This document shows positions 32,787-41,307 of a stretch of DNA of 64,000 nt, piece by piece. The notes below the pieces were generated by a model that made no database searches, was not told the origin of the DNA, and worked only from the letters and a program-made list of their open reading frames with translations. Every line of letters starts with the position of its first letter. Positions within the stretch are counted from its first letter, which is position 1. This DNA is from Idiomarina sp. PL1-037 (GTDB taxonomy: Bacteria; Pseudomonadota; Gammaproteobacteria; Enterobacterales; Alteromonadaceae). The position numbers and the translations under genes are program-made. The DNA lies in assembly GCF_034422975.1 (NCBI RefSeq), contig NZ_CP139873.1, forward strand, positions 930,001 to 994,000. Direction: 5' to 3'.

Positions 32787-33987
32787 TTTATGGTTACTAA
32801 TGGTGTTGATGTTGCTCGTTGCTGTGGTATTCGTGTTTCTGGCTACAGGAAAGCAGCGGCGTTATCAGAAACGTCAGGACGAAAATCAGCGCTGGTACGA
32901 ACAGCGTCTGTCAGAGCTTGAAGATGAGCGCTCTCAGCATGGGCTGCCGGAAGAAGATTACCAGCATGCAAAGCAGGAGTTGGATAAGACCTTTCTGAAT
33001 GATAGCCAGGACGTTGAAGAGAGCGTGAACTGGCATCGGGCTCCGCTTATTGTACCAATTGTATTATTGGTGGTGATGTCTGCAGGGCTTTACTGGACTT
33101 TTGGTAGCTGGCAGCTGCAACTGCAGGCGGAAGATGCGCGCAAACAGTTACCTGAGTTAGGGAAAACCCTGTTGCAGCAACAGAATCAGCAGGCCAGCCG
33201 TGAAGACTTAAATACTTTCGCGTTGGGTTTACGGCAAAAGCTGATGCGGGAACCGGATGACGCGGTTGCCTGGTGGATTTATGCTGGATTAATGGTTGAT
33301 CTGGGAGCCGGAGAAGACGCCGAAGAAGCTTTTCAGAAAGCCCTGGAGCTTGAGCCTGACAGAGTAAACACCTTAGTCAGTTACAGCCGGTTTTTGTTAA
33401 TGTCCGGAACTGAAGGCGGGCAGCCCAAGGCGGCTCGTATGCTAGCCCATGCGCTGCAGCAGGAACCTGACAATATCGAAGCGTTATCATTACTGGGTTT
33501 TGTTGCTTTTGAGCGTCAGGACTGGGAGCAGGCGATTAATGCGTGGCAATTATTGAAAGAGCGTTTACCAGAAAATTCCAGTAGGTATCAAGCGGTTGTT
33601 AATGCACTGGAAAACGCGAAAAGCCAGCAGGAAAATGCTGAGATTCAATTACAGGTTACTGTCGAACTAAGTGATAACATGCGGCATCATTTACCTGCTG
33701 ACGGTACAGTCTTTGTCTATGTTACGGGGTCTGAGCAACCCATGCCCGCCGCTGTGGTCCGTCAGCCCGTCAGTGAATTCCCCATTACGGTAACCTTGTC
33801 GAATAATAACGCCATGTTACCGGACTATAAGTTGAGTGATCTCGATGAGTGGCTGGTGCACGCGCGCATTTCGCAGGATGAAAAAATAGATCGCCAGGTA
33901 GGTGATCTGGAAGCTGAAACTGTCACTATACAAGCTGACGGTTCAACCGAATTAACTTTGACTTTATCGACCCGGATTGACGAATGA
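32779..33987 (+). CDS. ccmI: Cytochrome c biogenesis TPR protein CcmI
   Basis: 402 residues. Two membrane helices (about 2-20 and 93-112) flank a cytoplasmic loop; the periplasmic part carries TPR units (AWWIYAGLMVDLGAGEDAEEAFQKALELEP and following) and a C-terminal beta-type domain. CcmI binds the C-terminal helix of apocytochromes c and delivers them to CcmH/CcmF. Corresponds to the C-terminal half of E. coli CcmH. Its TGA overlaps the mlaA start by four bases. Confidence 0.9.
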   Translation: MSSLWLLMVLMLLVAVVFVFLATGKQRRYQKRQDENQRWYEQRLSELEDERSQHGLPEEDYQHAKQELDKTFLNDSQDVEESVNWHRAPLIVPIVLLVVMSAGLYWTFGSWQLQLQAEDARKQLPELGKTLLQQQNQQASREDLNTFALGLRQKLMREPDDAVAWWIYAGLMVDLGAGEDAEEAFQKALELEPDRVNTLVSYSRFLLMSGTEGGQPKAARMLAHALQQEPDNIEALSLLGFVAFERQDWEQAINAWQLLKERLPENSSRYQAVVNALENAKSQQENAEIQLQVTVELSDNMRHHLPADGTVFVYVTGSEQPMPAAVVRQPVSEFPITVTLSNNNAMLPDYKLSDLDEWLVHARISQDEKIDRQVGDLEAETVTIQADGSTELTLTLSTRIDE

Positions 33988-34721
33988 AAAAATATGGTTT
34001 TTTACTGCTGGTTTCCCTGTTTATGGTTGGGTGTTCATCGACACCTGAAGACCCTTATGCCGACCCACGCGACCCATTTGAAGATTTTAACCGTGATATG
34101 TGGGAATTTAACCGGGATGTTGATAAAGCGGTGTTAAAACCTGCCGCTGAAACCTACGAGTATATTCCTCAGCCGGTCCGTTCATCGTTATACAATGCAG
34201 TAGAGAACCTGGACGGGCCTTCGTCGTTTGTGAACAATTTACTGCAATGGAAAGTCGCCGATGCCGGCGTTTCACTTGGGCGATTTGTGGTTAATTCGAC
34301 CGTTGGTCTGGTCGGTCTGTTCGATGTGGCAACCCCAATGGGCCTCACCAAGCGCGAGGAAAGCTTTGGCCAGACCTTAGCGGTTTGGGGCGTGCCGGAA
34401 GGTCCTTATTTAATGCTGCCGCTTTTGGGGCCAACCGTGGTGGTAGACCGGGGCGGAGACTATGCAGACGGTCAGTATTTTCCATACCCACTGCTGAGCT
34501 GGCCGGTGGATGTGGCTCGTTACGCTATAAAAGGGCTGGAACTGCGCCTGCGCTTGCGTGATCAGGAGCAAGTACTGGAAAACTCCCTCGATCCATACTC
34601 TTTTGTTAAAGACGTTTATTATCAGCGCTGGCAGGATCAAGTGTTTGATGGTAACCCACCGCTTGAAGAAGAAAACTTTGATGACTTTGACGATGACTTC
34701 GACGAAGACTTCGACGAATGA
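33984..34721 (+). CDS. mlaA: Outer-membrane lipoprotein MlaA (VacJ)
   Basis: 245 residues. Lipoprotein signal with lipobox MVGCSS, then the MlaA domain (DPFEDFNRDMWEFNRDVDKAVLKP; PSSFVNNLLQ; NSTVGLVGLFDVATPMGL). It removes mislocalised phospholipids from the outer leaflet of the outer membrane and passes them to MlaC. The C-terminus is an unusual tract of Asp/Glu/Phe repeats (about 230-245). Its start overlaps the ccmI stop (ATGA), so it is expressed as a tenth gene of the ccm operon; the rest of the mla system is elsewhere. Confidence 0.93.
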   Translation: MKKYGFLLLVSLFMVGCSSTPEDPYADPRDPFEDFNRDMWEFNRDVDKAVLKPAAETYEYIPQPVRSSLYNAVENLDGPSSFVNNLLQWKVADAGVSLGRFVVNSTVGLVGLFDVATPMGLTKREESFGQTLAVWGVPEGPYLMLPLLGPTVVVDRGGDYADGQYFPYPLLSWPVDVARYAIKGLELRLRLRDQEQVLENSLDPYSFVKDVYYQRWQDQVFDGNPPLEEENFDDFDDDFDEDFDE

Positions 34722-34794
34722 GTCGATGAGTCTTGTTGACGATTAGCCATTCCTGAACAATGCTTAGGGCATGAGTCATAACTAAGAATTGACA

Positions 34795-35784
34795 ATGCCC
34801 CGAGCACACATCGCATTAATTGAAGACGATCCGGTATTTCAGTCTGTCGTCAGACAGTATCTGGTGAATAGCGGTTATGATGTGTGCTGTGCCGATAATG
34901 GTCAGCGCGGTATTCAACTTTGTCAGGAGCAATGTCCGGACGTTGTTCTGTGCGATTTAAAACTACCCGATATTGATGGTCTTGAAGTTATAGAGCAACT
35001 GCTAAAAGTTTGCATCCAAATTCCAATTATTGTTATTTCTGCTTCGGAAAAAATGTCCGATATTCGTGAGGCTGTTCGCCTTGGTGCCTGGGACTATCTG
35101 GTCAAACCTCTGCAAGACCTTAGTGTCATTGAAAATGCGATAGAAGGCTGCCTGAAACGTTACCAGTTAGAAGAAACTTACCTGCACGATGTGTGGGAGT
35201 TCGATGCCCATATTGATAATTTGTATCAGGATAACGTTATCGTTGAGCGCCTGGTTAAGGAGTTGCTGCCGGACGGCCCATTAAACTTTAACGGTTATCA
35301 GTTTAGCTGCTCTATTAATGACTGCAGAAAAGCGCCCGTCTGGATTGATTACCGACCTTTAACCGAGGGTCGGGTTTTAGTCATTATGGCTGCTGCGCAA
35401 AATGCAACTGAGCAGAACCTGCTGCCCTTACTGGTATTGAAAACTCTTATTGACCCGCTTATTCGTCAGCATTTGTCCGGACACGATAATACCTTGCTTG
35501 CGCCCGGATTGTTATTACAGCATTTGAACCATGAGCTTTGTCATTCACAGGCGAGAACCGCCTTCGATGCTCTGGTTGGGGTTGTAGACACAGCAAAGCA
35601 CCGTTGGTTATGGGCTCAGGCTGGAGATAAATTTGAGCCAGAGCCGGGAGAAAAACCTGACCTGGCATTAGGTATCTGGCAGCACGCTAATTTTCGTGAG
35701 CATCGCATAGAACATTTACATAAGTTACATTGTGGATACGAAAACACGGAGCTTATTGTGACTGCTGTGCCTCAAACTGTTTGA
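34795..35784 (+). CDS. rssB: RssB-like response regulator, sigma-S proteolysis adaptor
   Basis: 329 residues: receiver domain (1-120) with acidic pocket IEDDP, phosphoacceptor Asp in LCDLKLPD and Lys in YLVKPL; then a region resembling the degenerate PP2C-like domain of RssB, without a full set of phosphatase metal ligands. In E. coli RssB delivers sigma-S (RpoS) to ClpXP, and rssB lies next to galU; here galU follows with only a small opposite-strand gene between, which supports the name. Start ATG 34795 is preferred to a TTG two codons upstream. The 3' end overlaps the convergent gene by 32 bases. Confidence 0.75.
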   Translation: MPRAHIALIEDDPVFQSVVRQYLVNSGYDVCCADNGQRGIQLCQEQCPDVVLCDLKLPDIDGLEVIEQLLKVCIQIPIIVISASEKMSDIREAVRLGAWDYLVKPLQDLSVIENAIEGCLKRYQLEETYLHDVWEFDAHIDNLYQDNVIVERLVKELLPDGPLNFNGYQFSCSINDCRKAPVWIDYRPLTEGRVLVIMAAAQNATEQNLLPLLVLKTLIDPLIRQHLSGHDNTLLAPGLLLQHLNHELCHSQARTAFDALVGVVDTAKHRWLWAQAGDKFEPEPGEKPDLALGIWQHANFREHRIEHLHKLHCGYENTELIVTAVPQTV

Positions 35785-36064
35785 TAGCTTTATCAAGATA
35801 AGGAAGTGACATGTTCAGATTAATGGGTTGCGTAAATAATGGGTACCCAACACCTGCCGCTAATAAAGCCGGGATTTTCCACCAACCTTCCACTTCTACA
35901 ATAAAGAAAAAAATAAGACAAATGGGTACCAGTTTAGCCATGTTACAAATGAGGCGGCGCGGTACCGGCATTTTTTCCTGTGCCATGGACAAAATCATAG
36001 CTCGCTGAGTAAAGCTGTAGTTAGACAGTTGAGGAATGTGACGCGAAGAAAAATATAAAGCCAT
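35753..36064 (-). CDS. Small membrane protein of unknown function (possibly DUF6170 family)
   Basis: 103 residues: a short N-terminal motif (MALYFSSRHIPQLSNYSFTQR), a basic patch, and two hydrophobic segments (about 43-58 and 65-80). I recognise the N-terminal pattern from small proteins of Alteromonadales and Vibrionales, possibly annotated DUF6170, but cannot confirm this. Lies between rssB and galU on the opposite strand, overlapping the last 32 bases of rssB. No function is proposed. Confidence 0.6.
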   Translation of the reverse strand: MALYFSSRHIPQLSNYSFTQRAMILSMAQEKMPVPRRLICNMAKLVPICLIFFFIVEVEGWWKIPALLAAGVGYPLFTQPINLNMSLPYLDKAIKQFEAQQSQ

Positions 36065-36167
36065 AGTCAGTCTTTCATTTGAATTTTGTTAATTGGGTTG
36101 CATTATAACATGGGAAAAGGTTATAAACTTGCGCTTCTGAAGTGAACAGAATTTAAGGACAGCTATT

Positions 36168-37052
36168 ATGGTCAAAAAAGTCGTTATTCCAGTAGCCGGG
36201 CTCGGAACTCGGATGTTACCTGCTACCAAAGCCATTCCAAAAGAAATGTTGCCGTTGGTTGATCGCCCCCTTATTCAATACATTGTTGAGGAATGCGCCG
36301 CTGCAGGTTTGACCGATGTCATTCTGGTCACTCATTCCAGTAAGAACTCGATAGAAAACCACTTTGATACGAGTTTTGAACTGGAAACGACTTTGGAGCA
36401 GAGAGTAAAGCGCCAACTGCTGGCTGAAGTGAAAGCCATTTGTCCTGAAAAAACCACCATTATGCATGTTCGCCAAGGTGTTGCAAAAGGTCTGGGACAC
36501 GCCGTTTTATGCGCGCGGCCTTTAATTGGGGATGAGCCTTTTGCGGTCGTATTACCTGACGTTCTGGTTGATGAGGCCAGCTGCAAACTGAATCGAGATA
36601 ATTTAGCTGAAATGGTGAAAAACTTTGAAGCAAGCGGGCACTCGCAAGTCATGGTCGAAAAAGTGCCGCAGCAAGACGTCAGTAAGTATGGCATTGCGGA
36701 TATTAATGGTGCGGAGTTGACCCCGGGTGAACAGGCCGGTATTACTCAGCTGGTTGAAAAGCCGTCAGTTGAAGAAGCACCGTCAGATTTAGCCGTCGTT
36801 GGGCGCTATGTTTTCTCAGCTGAATTATGGCCGCTGCTGGAGCAGACTCCGGTGGGTGCCGGCAACGAAATTCAGTTAACCGATGCCATGGCAATGCTGC
36901 TGGAAAAACAACCGGTTAATGCGTATTACATGAAAGGCAAGAGCCACGATTGTGGCAATAAATTAGGGTACGCTCAGGCCTTTGTTGAGCACGCCTTGCG
37001 GCACCCTGATTTAGGCGCCGATATGAAAGCCTACATTCAATCTCTGAAGTAA
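36168..37052 (+). CDS. galU: UTP-glucose-1-phosphate uridylyltransferase GalU
   Basis: 294 residues. Nucleotidyltransferase motif GLGTRMLPATKAIPKEMLP at the N-terminus, VEKP and the GKSHDCGNKLGY segment near the C-terminus. It makes UDP-glucose from UTP and glucose-1-phosphate for surface polysaccharide. AAGGA precedes the ATG. Converges with the LysR gene; the stops are six bases apart and no terminator hairpin is visible. Confidence 0.96.
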   Translation: MVKKVVIPVAGLGTRMLPATKAIPKEMLPLVDRPLIQYIVEECAAAGLTDVILVTHSSKNSIENHFDTSFELETTLEQRVKRQLLAEVKAICPEKTTIMHVRQGVAKGLGHAVLCARPLIGDEPFAVVLPDVLVDEASCKLNRDNLAEMVKNFEASGHSQVMVEKVPQQDVSKYGIADINGAELTPGEQAGITQLVEKPSVEEAPSDLAVVGRYVFSAELWPLLEQTPVGAGNEIQLTDAMAMLLEKQPVNAYYMKGKSHDCGNKLGYAQAFVEHALRHPDLGADMKAYIQSLK

Positions 37053-37058
37053 ACCTTT

Positions 37059-37952
37059 CTAGCGGGACTGGTACTTAAGTATCAGTTCCGATAAGGTTTT
37101 CGCGCAAGGTCCGGTCAGTTCCGCTTTGGGTAACACCATATACAGACTGCCTTTGCGCGAACTGCTTCCCTCAACTGCTATTTGAGCGAGTCTGCCAGAG
37201 TCTAAATCTTCCTGAGCGATGTAGCCCGGCAACCAGCAAAAACCTAATCCGTTACGAATCAGTCTGAGTGCTTCATCAAAGTGGCTTACGGTCCAGCGCT
37301 GCTCGGCTTTTAACCAGCCTTCGTCTTCTACCGGCTGGCTGCCGGTATCCTGAATGACTATTTGCAAATATTGAGACAACTCGTTCTGGTTAATAGGTTG
37401 TTCCAGTTTTGCCAGCGGATGTTCAGGGTGACAAACCAAATCCATACTGTATTGACCTATAGGCTCTCCGATAAAGCCGCGGGGCAGGTGGTGCGTAATA
37501 ACGACATCAGCGGTTTGTTCCTGAATTTGCTCGACGGTGCCGGTAAGTACGGTATCGTTGATAATCAGGCGACTGCCACGACTCAGTTGCTGGAACTCAT
37601 TCAGTACAGGAATCAACTGGCTGCGGTCAAATACCATCTCTAAGGCGAGTTTAACTTCGGGCTCCCAGCCCTGCTCCAGATTATCAGCCAGTTGCTCTAT
37701 TTCTTCAGTCAGGTTGGTTAACTGACGCGAGCGGCGAAGCAAAACTTCTCCAGCTGCTGTTAAGTGAGCTTTCCGGCCTCTGACTTCCAATAACTGTACG
37801 CCTACCACTTGTTGCAGTTTGGCAACAGCGTGATTGAGCGACGACTGACTCTTGTTCAGGGCTTCAGCCGCGTGCGCGTAACCGCCACAGTCAACAACAG
37901 CCTGCAGGATACGCCATTGCTCAATGGTCGATTTAGGTCGGTAAACACTCAT
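37059..37952 (-). CDS. LysR-family transcriptional regulator
   Basis: 297 residues: N-terminal winged helix-turn-helix (IEQWRILQAVVDCGGYAHAAEALNKSQSSLNHAVAKLQ), then a periplasmic-binding-protein-like effector domain. Target and effector are not evident from sequence. Third gene of a cmoA-cmoB-lysR minus-strand cluster, 21 bases downstream of cmoB, so it is probably co-transcribed with them; unlike many LysR genes it is not divergent from an obvious target. Confidence 0.88.
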   Translation of the reverse strand: MSVYRPKSTIEQWRILQAVVDCGGYAHAAEALNKSQSSLNHAVAKLQQVVGVQLLEVRGRKAHLTAAGEVLLRRSRQLTNLTEEIEQLADNLEQGWEPEVKLALEMVFDRSQLIPVLNEFQQLSRGSRLIINDTVLTGTVEQIQEQTADVVITHHLPRGFIGEPIGQYSMDLVCHPEHPLAKLEQPINQNELSQYLQIVIQDTGSQPVEDEGWLKAEQRWTVSHFDEALRLIRNGLGFCWLPGYIAQEDLDSGRLAQIAVEGSSSRKGSLYMVLPKAELTGPCAKTLSELILKYQSR

Positions 37953-37973
37953 CTTGATTCCACTCCGGTGGGG

Positions 37974-38945
37974 CTAAACCCGAGCGGTAATCACTGCTCG
38001 AATCGGTGCCTGGTAACCTTCAATAGTCTTATTTGTGTCATTTGGATCAAGAAAGTCGGCTAGCGACTCTCCGGTCATCCAATCTGTGCGCCGCTGTTCT
38101 TCGGTTGAAGTCGTATTATGGTCAACTACAGAAATGTCTTTGAACCCTAACCGCTCTAACCAGACAGACAACGCACTGGCGCTGGGTAAAAACCAGACAT
38201 TACGCATTTGCGCGTAGCGCTCACCAGGCATCATGACGGTGGTTTCATCACCTTCCACAACAATGGTTTCTAAAACCAACTGACCTCCCGGGCGGATTAA
38301 TGATTTCAGTTGCTGTAAAAACTCAACAGGTGAGCGGCGATGATAGAGCACCCCCATACTAAATACGGTGTCGAAGCTTTTAAGCTCCAGCATATGTTCA
38401 ATACCAACCGGGAAAAAGTGTGCCCGCTGCTGCCATGATAAAGGCATTAACTGGCTAATGGCTCTGAATTGCATGAGAAAGAGTTCGCCCGGGTCAATTC
38501 CCCAAACTTGCTCCGCGCCGGCTTCCAGCATCCGCCATAAGTGGTACCCGCTACCGCAGCCAACGTCCAGTACCTGACGGCCGTTTAAGTCATCTAAATG
38601 AGGTGCCACACGTTGCCACTTCCAGTCAGAGCGCCATTCCGTATCAATAAACACGCCGAATAAATTAAAGGGGCCTTTACGCCAGGGCTGTAACTGCTGG
38701 AGCAGGCCGGTTAAGCGAGCCCTGTCGGCATCCGAGGCTTCATCTGCATTGCCTATCTGCACGGTATCGGACAATTCAACCTGTTTTGCGGTCAAATTTG
38801 GCAATTGTGTTAGAACCCGCTGCCAGCGTTTTAAGTTACCGTGAGGGTTATTCTTAAAGGCCGTGAGTTGTGGTGCCAGAGTATCCAGCCACTGGCTGTG
38901 CGGACTTTGCAAAAGTGCGCGAAGTTCTTTACTGAAATCAACCAT
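37974..38945 (-). CDS. cmoB: tRNA U34 carboxymethyltransferase CmoB
   Basis: 323 residues, class I methyltransferase fold with motif VLDVGCGSGYHLWRML and the family segments GPFNLFGVFIDTEWRSDWKW and FSMGVLYHRRSP. Uses carboxy-S-adenosylmethionine made by CmoA to turn 5-hydroxyuridine at tRNA position 34 into 5-carboxymethoxyuridine, broadening wobble decoding. Eight bases after cmoA. Confidence 0.95.
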   Translation of the reverse strand: MVDFSKELRALLQSPHSQWLDTLAPQLTAFKNNPHGNLKRWQRVLTQLPNLTAKQVELSDTVQIGNADEASDADRARLTGLLQQLQPWRKGPFNLFGVFIDTEWRSDWKWQRVAPHLDDLNGRQVLDVGCGSGYHLWRMLEAGAEQVWGIDPGELFLMQFRAISQLMPLSWQQRAHFFPVGIEHMLELKSFDTVFSMGVLYHRRSPVEFLQQLKSLIRPGGQLVLETIVVEGDETTVMMPGERYAQMRNVWFLPSASALSVWLERLGFKDISVVDHNTTSTEEQRRTDWMTGESLADFLDPNDTNKTIEGYQAPIRAVITARV

Positions 38946-38953
38946 AGTATCCC

Positions 38954-39685
38954 TTATTTAACGGCCAGCATGGCGGCAAAGTTAAAGCACTGGAACCAAA
39001 CCGAGCTATGCTGAAAACCCGCTTTTTGAAAACGCTGTTGATGAGCCTGCAATGTATCCACTTTCATCACGTTTTCGATGGCCGCTCGTTTTTGGCTGAT
39101 CTCAAGTTCGCTGTAACCATTGGCTCTTTTAAAGTTGTGGTGCAACTCAATGAGCAGGTCATTCATAGATTCATCCGAATGGCGTACTTTTTCCGCGACT
39201 AATAACGCGGCGCCTTTATTCATGCCATTAAAAATGTTCTGTATAACGTCATCTCTTTTGTCCTGGCTAATAAATTGCAACGTGAAGTTTAGTACGACCA
39301 CCGAGGCATTTTTAATGTCGGTTTCGGCTAGATCCTGACAGCGAAGCTCAACCGGAACTTGGCTTTTAAAGCCATCCAGGTGCAATTGCGCGCGCTCTAT
39401 CATGGGTTGAGAGTTGTCTATTCCAATAATTTTGCAGTTTTCTGTCTGCTCGCACCCTTTACGCATAGCAAGCGTCGCTGCGCCCAATGAACAACCCAAA
39501 TCGTACAAGTGACTATTAGGCTGAACATAGCGGCTAACAATTTGTGGCAACGTCTGTAAGATACTGGAGTAGCCCGGAACCGATCGGTTAATCATGTCGG
39601 GGAATACTTCGACAACCTGCTGGTCAAAACAGAAGTCGGAGATGCTGGGCAAAGGCTTTGAAAATATCGTGTCATGTTGCGTCAT
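38954..39685 (-). CDS. cmoA: Carboxy-S-adenosyl-L-methionine synthase CmoA
   Basis: 243 residues with the CmoA N-terminus (FCFDQQVVEVFPDMINRSVPGY) and SAM-binding motif YDLGCSLGAATLAM. It converts SAM and prephenate to carboxy-SAM, the donor for CmoB. First gene of the minus-strand cluster; its promoter shares a 117-base gap with the divergent diguanylate cyclase gene. Confidence 0.95.
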   Translation of the reverse strand: MTQHDTIFSKPLPSISDFCFDQQVVEVFPDMINRSVPGYSSILQTLPQIVSRYVQPNSHLYDLGCSLGAATLAMRKGCEQTENCKIIGIDNSQPMIERAQLHLDGFKSQVPVELRCQDLAETDIKNASVVVLNFTLQFISQDKRDDVIQNIFNGMNKGAALLVAEKVRHSDESMNDLLIELHHNFKRANGYSELEISQKRAAIENVMKVDTLQAHQQRFQKAGFQHSSVWFQCFNFAAMLAVK

Positions 39686-39802
39686 AGAAGCTACTTTTAT
39701 TCGATAAAGAGTTCAGATTAATGGGCATTTTACCGATAAATGCTACTGACGCACAGGCAATATTCGACTAAAATCCGCGCTACTGCTGTGGAGGGTAAAA
39801 CA

Positions 39803-41233
39803 TTGAAACGAACTTTAGGTGTAGTAAGTGCCTTTTTTGTCACTTTTACTATGACCGTCTTTAATAGCCATGCTGGGCAATCTGATGACTGGACCCAAGC
39901 CTATAAAGAGGTGCGTGTCGGTGTGCCCGAACAGACGGAGCCTCTGGTTTCAATAAAAGACGGTGAAGCCATAGGGCTCGATGTTGATTTAATTAAAAAA
40001 TTTACCCAGGGGTTTTCGGCAAATATAGTCTGGAAACCTTGTGGTCATTGGCATGACTGCATTAAGGCGATAAAAAATAAAGAAATTGATGTACTGACCA
40101 GCGTTTCATACTCCGTTGAACGCAATCAGTTTATGGATTTCACCCAAAGTTATTGGTCGACGCCCTGGGCTGTAGCCTCTATGAACACCGCTCAGCTGGC
40201 CAGTGGCAGTCTGAGTCTGGAGCAGTTAGCCGATAGCAAAATTGGTGTCATTGAAGGCTACAATATAGTGCCGCAGCTGTCTCAGCTTCGCAGCGTTCAA
40301 ACGGTTGAAGTGAGCGGCATACGTGAAGGTGTGAATTTATTACGTAATGGTGCGGTTGATTACTACGTTGACAGTTTGCCGTTATTGGTTCATGAGTTGC
40401 AGGAACGGCCATTGCCGGGCTCTGAGCTTTCAGTTATTGATGATGCACAGGGCGAAGAACTTTACCTGGCTGTGCGAGATGACTGGAAACCTCTAGTCAT
40501 GGCTTTAAATCATGGCATTGACAGTGTCACTGAAAGTGAGCGTAATGAACTAAAAAATAAATGGTACGGTTTTCATTTAGAGCAGGGCTGGAGCAATAAA
40601 GAGTTACTTGATATTGCGATGAAAGTTGGCTCTGTCGTTTTATTAATTATTGTTGGCTTCGCTATATGGAATAGCCGTTTACGTCAGGAAGTTAAATTGC
40701 GTAAAGCGGCAGAGAGGCGCATTCGCCATATTGCAACGCACGATGAATTGACGGGTCTACCGAACCGAAATTTAATGCAAGATCGTCTTGGGCAAACCAT
40801 TAGTCAGAACGAAAGAACGGGAAAACCCTTTGCCGTGCTTTTTTTAGACCTGGATGGATTTAAGAAAATAAATGACGAATTTGGGCACAGTTATGGCGAT
40901 GAACTCTTAATTCAGGCCGCACACCGAATGGGCACGTTGTTAAGACGTTCGGACACAGTATGCCGCCATGGTGGTGATGAATTCGTTATCCTGCTACCAA
41001 CAGCAAACAGTGTTGGTTCATCACTCGCCGTGTCCCGTAAATTGGTTGTGCAGTTGGCTAAACCTTACAAAGTGAAAAAGCAACAGCTGGAAATTAGTGT
41101 ATCCATTGGCGTTGCACTTTACCCTAAGAACGGCACCAATATTGACGATTTGCTTCGCTCTGCGGACAAGGCGATGTACCGTGCCAAGGCCGCTGGAAAA
41201 AATGATGTGCGTCTGGCTGGCGACGACGGATGA
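39803..41233 (+). CDS. Diguanylate cyclase with periplasmic SBP_bac_3 sensor
   Basis: 476 residues: signal peptide (1-25), a solute-binding-protein family 3 domain in the periplasm (about 33-255; VRVGVPEQTEPLV and FTQSYW), a membrane helix (about 272-290), and a GGDEF domain with intact GGDEF at 390-394. RRSD five residues before it forms the inhibitory I-site. Predicted to make c-di-GMP in response to an amino-acid-like ligand, which fits the motility theme of the window. Start is TTG 39803 with GGAGG at 39790-39794; the longer frame from 39740 lacks a ribosome site and would bury the signal peptide. Confidence 0.88.
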   Translation: MKRTLGVVSAFFVTFTMTVFNSHAGQSDDWTQAYKEVRVGVPEQTEPLVSIKDGEAIGLDVDLIKKFTQGFSANIVWKPCGHWHDCIKAIKNKEIDVLTSVSYSVERNQFMDFTQSYWSTPWAVASMNTAQLASGSLSLEQLADSKIGVIEGYNIVPQLSQLRSVQTVEVSGIREGVNLLRNGAVDYYVDSLPLLVHELQERPLPGSELSVIDDAQGEELYLAVRDDWKPLVMALNHGIDSVTESERNELKNKWYGFHLEQGWSNKELLDIAMKVGSVVLLIIVGFAIWNSRLRQEVKLRKAAERRIRHIATHDELTGLPNRNLMQDRLGQTISQNERTGKPFAVLFLDLDGFKKINDEFGHSYGDELLIQAAHRMGTLLRRSDTVCRHGGDEFVILLPTANSVGSSLAVSRKLVVQLAKPYKVKKQQLEISVSIGVALYPKNGTNIDDLLRSADKAMYRAKAAGKNDVRLAGDDG

Positions 41234-41307
41234 CATTCGGCGTCAGTCCGCTATAATGTTGCGCTTCGTAAAAACATTCATTGCAACAGCTAGCAGGATA
41301 AACGCGC

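Noticed and set aside
39705..39740. TAAAG and ACCGATAA resembling a sigma-28 promoter before the diguanylate cyclase gene
   Set aside because: The two boxes are about eight bases too far apart for FliA.
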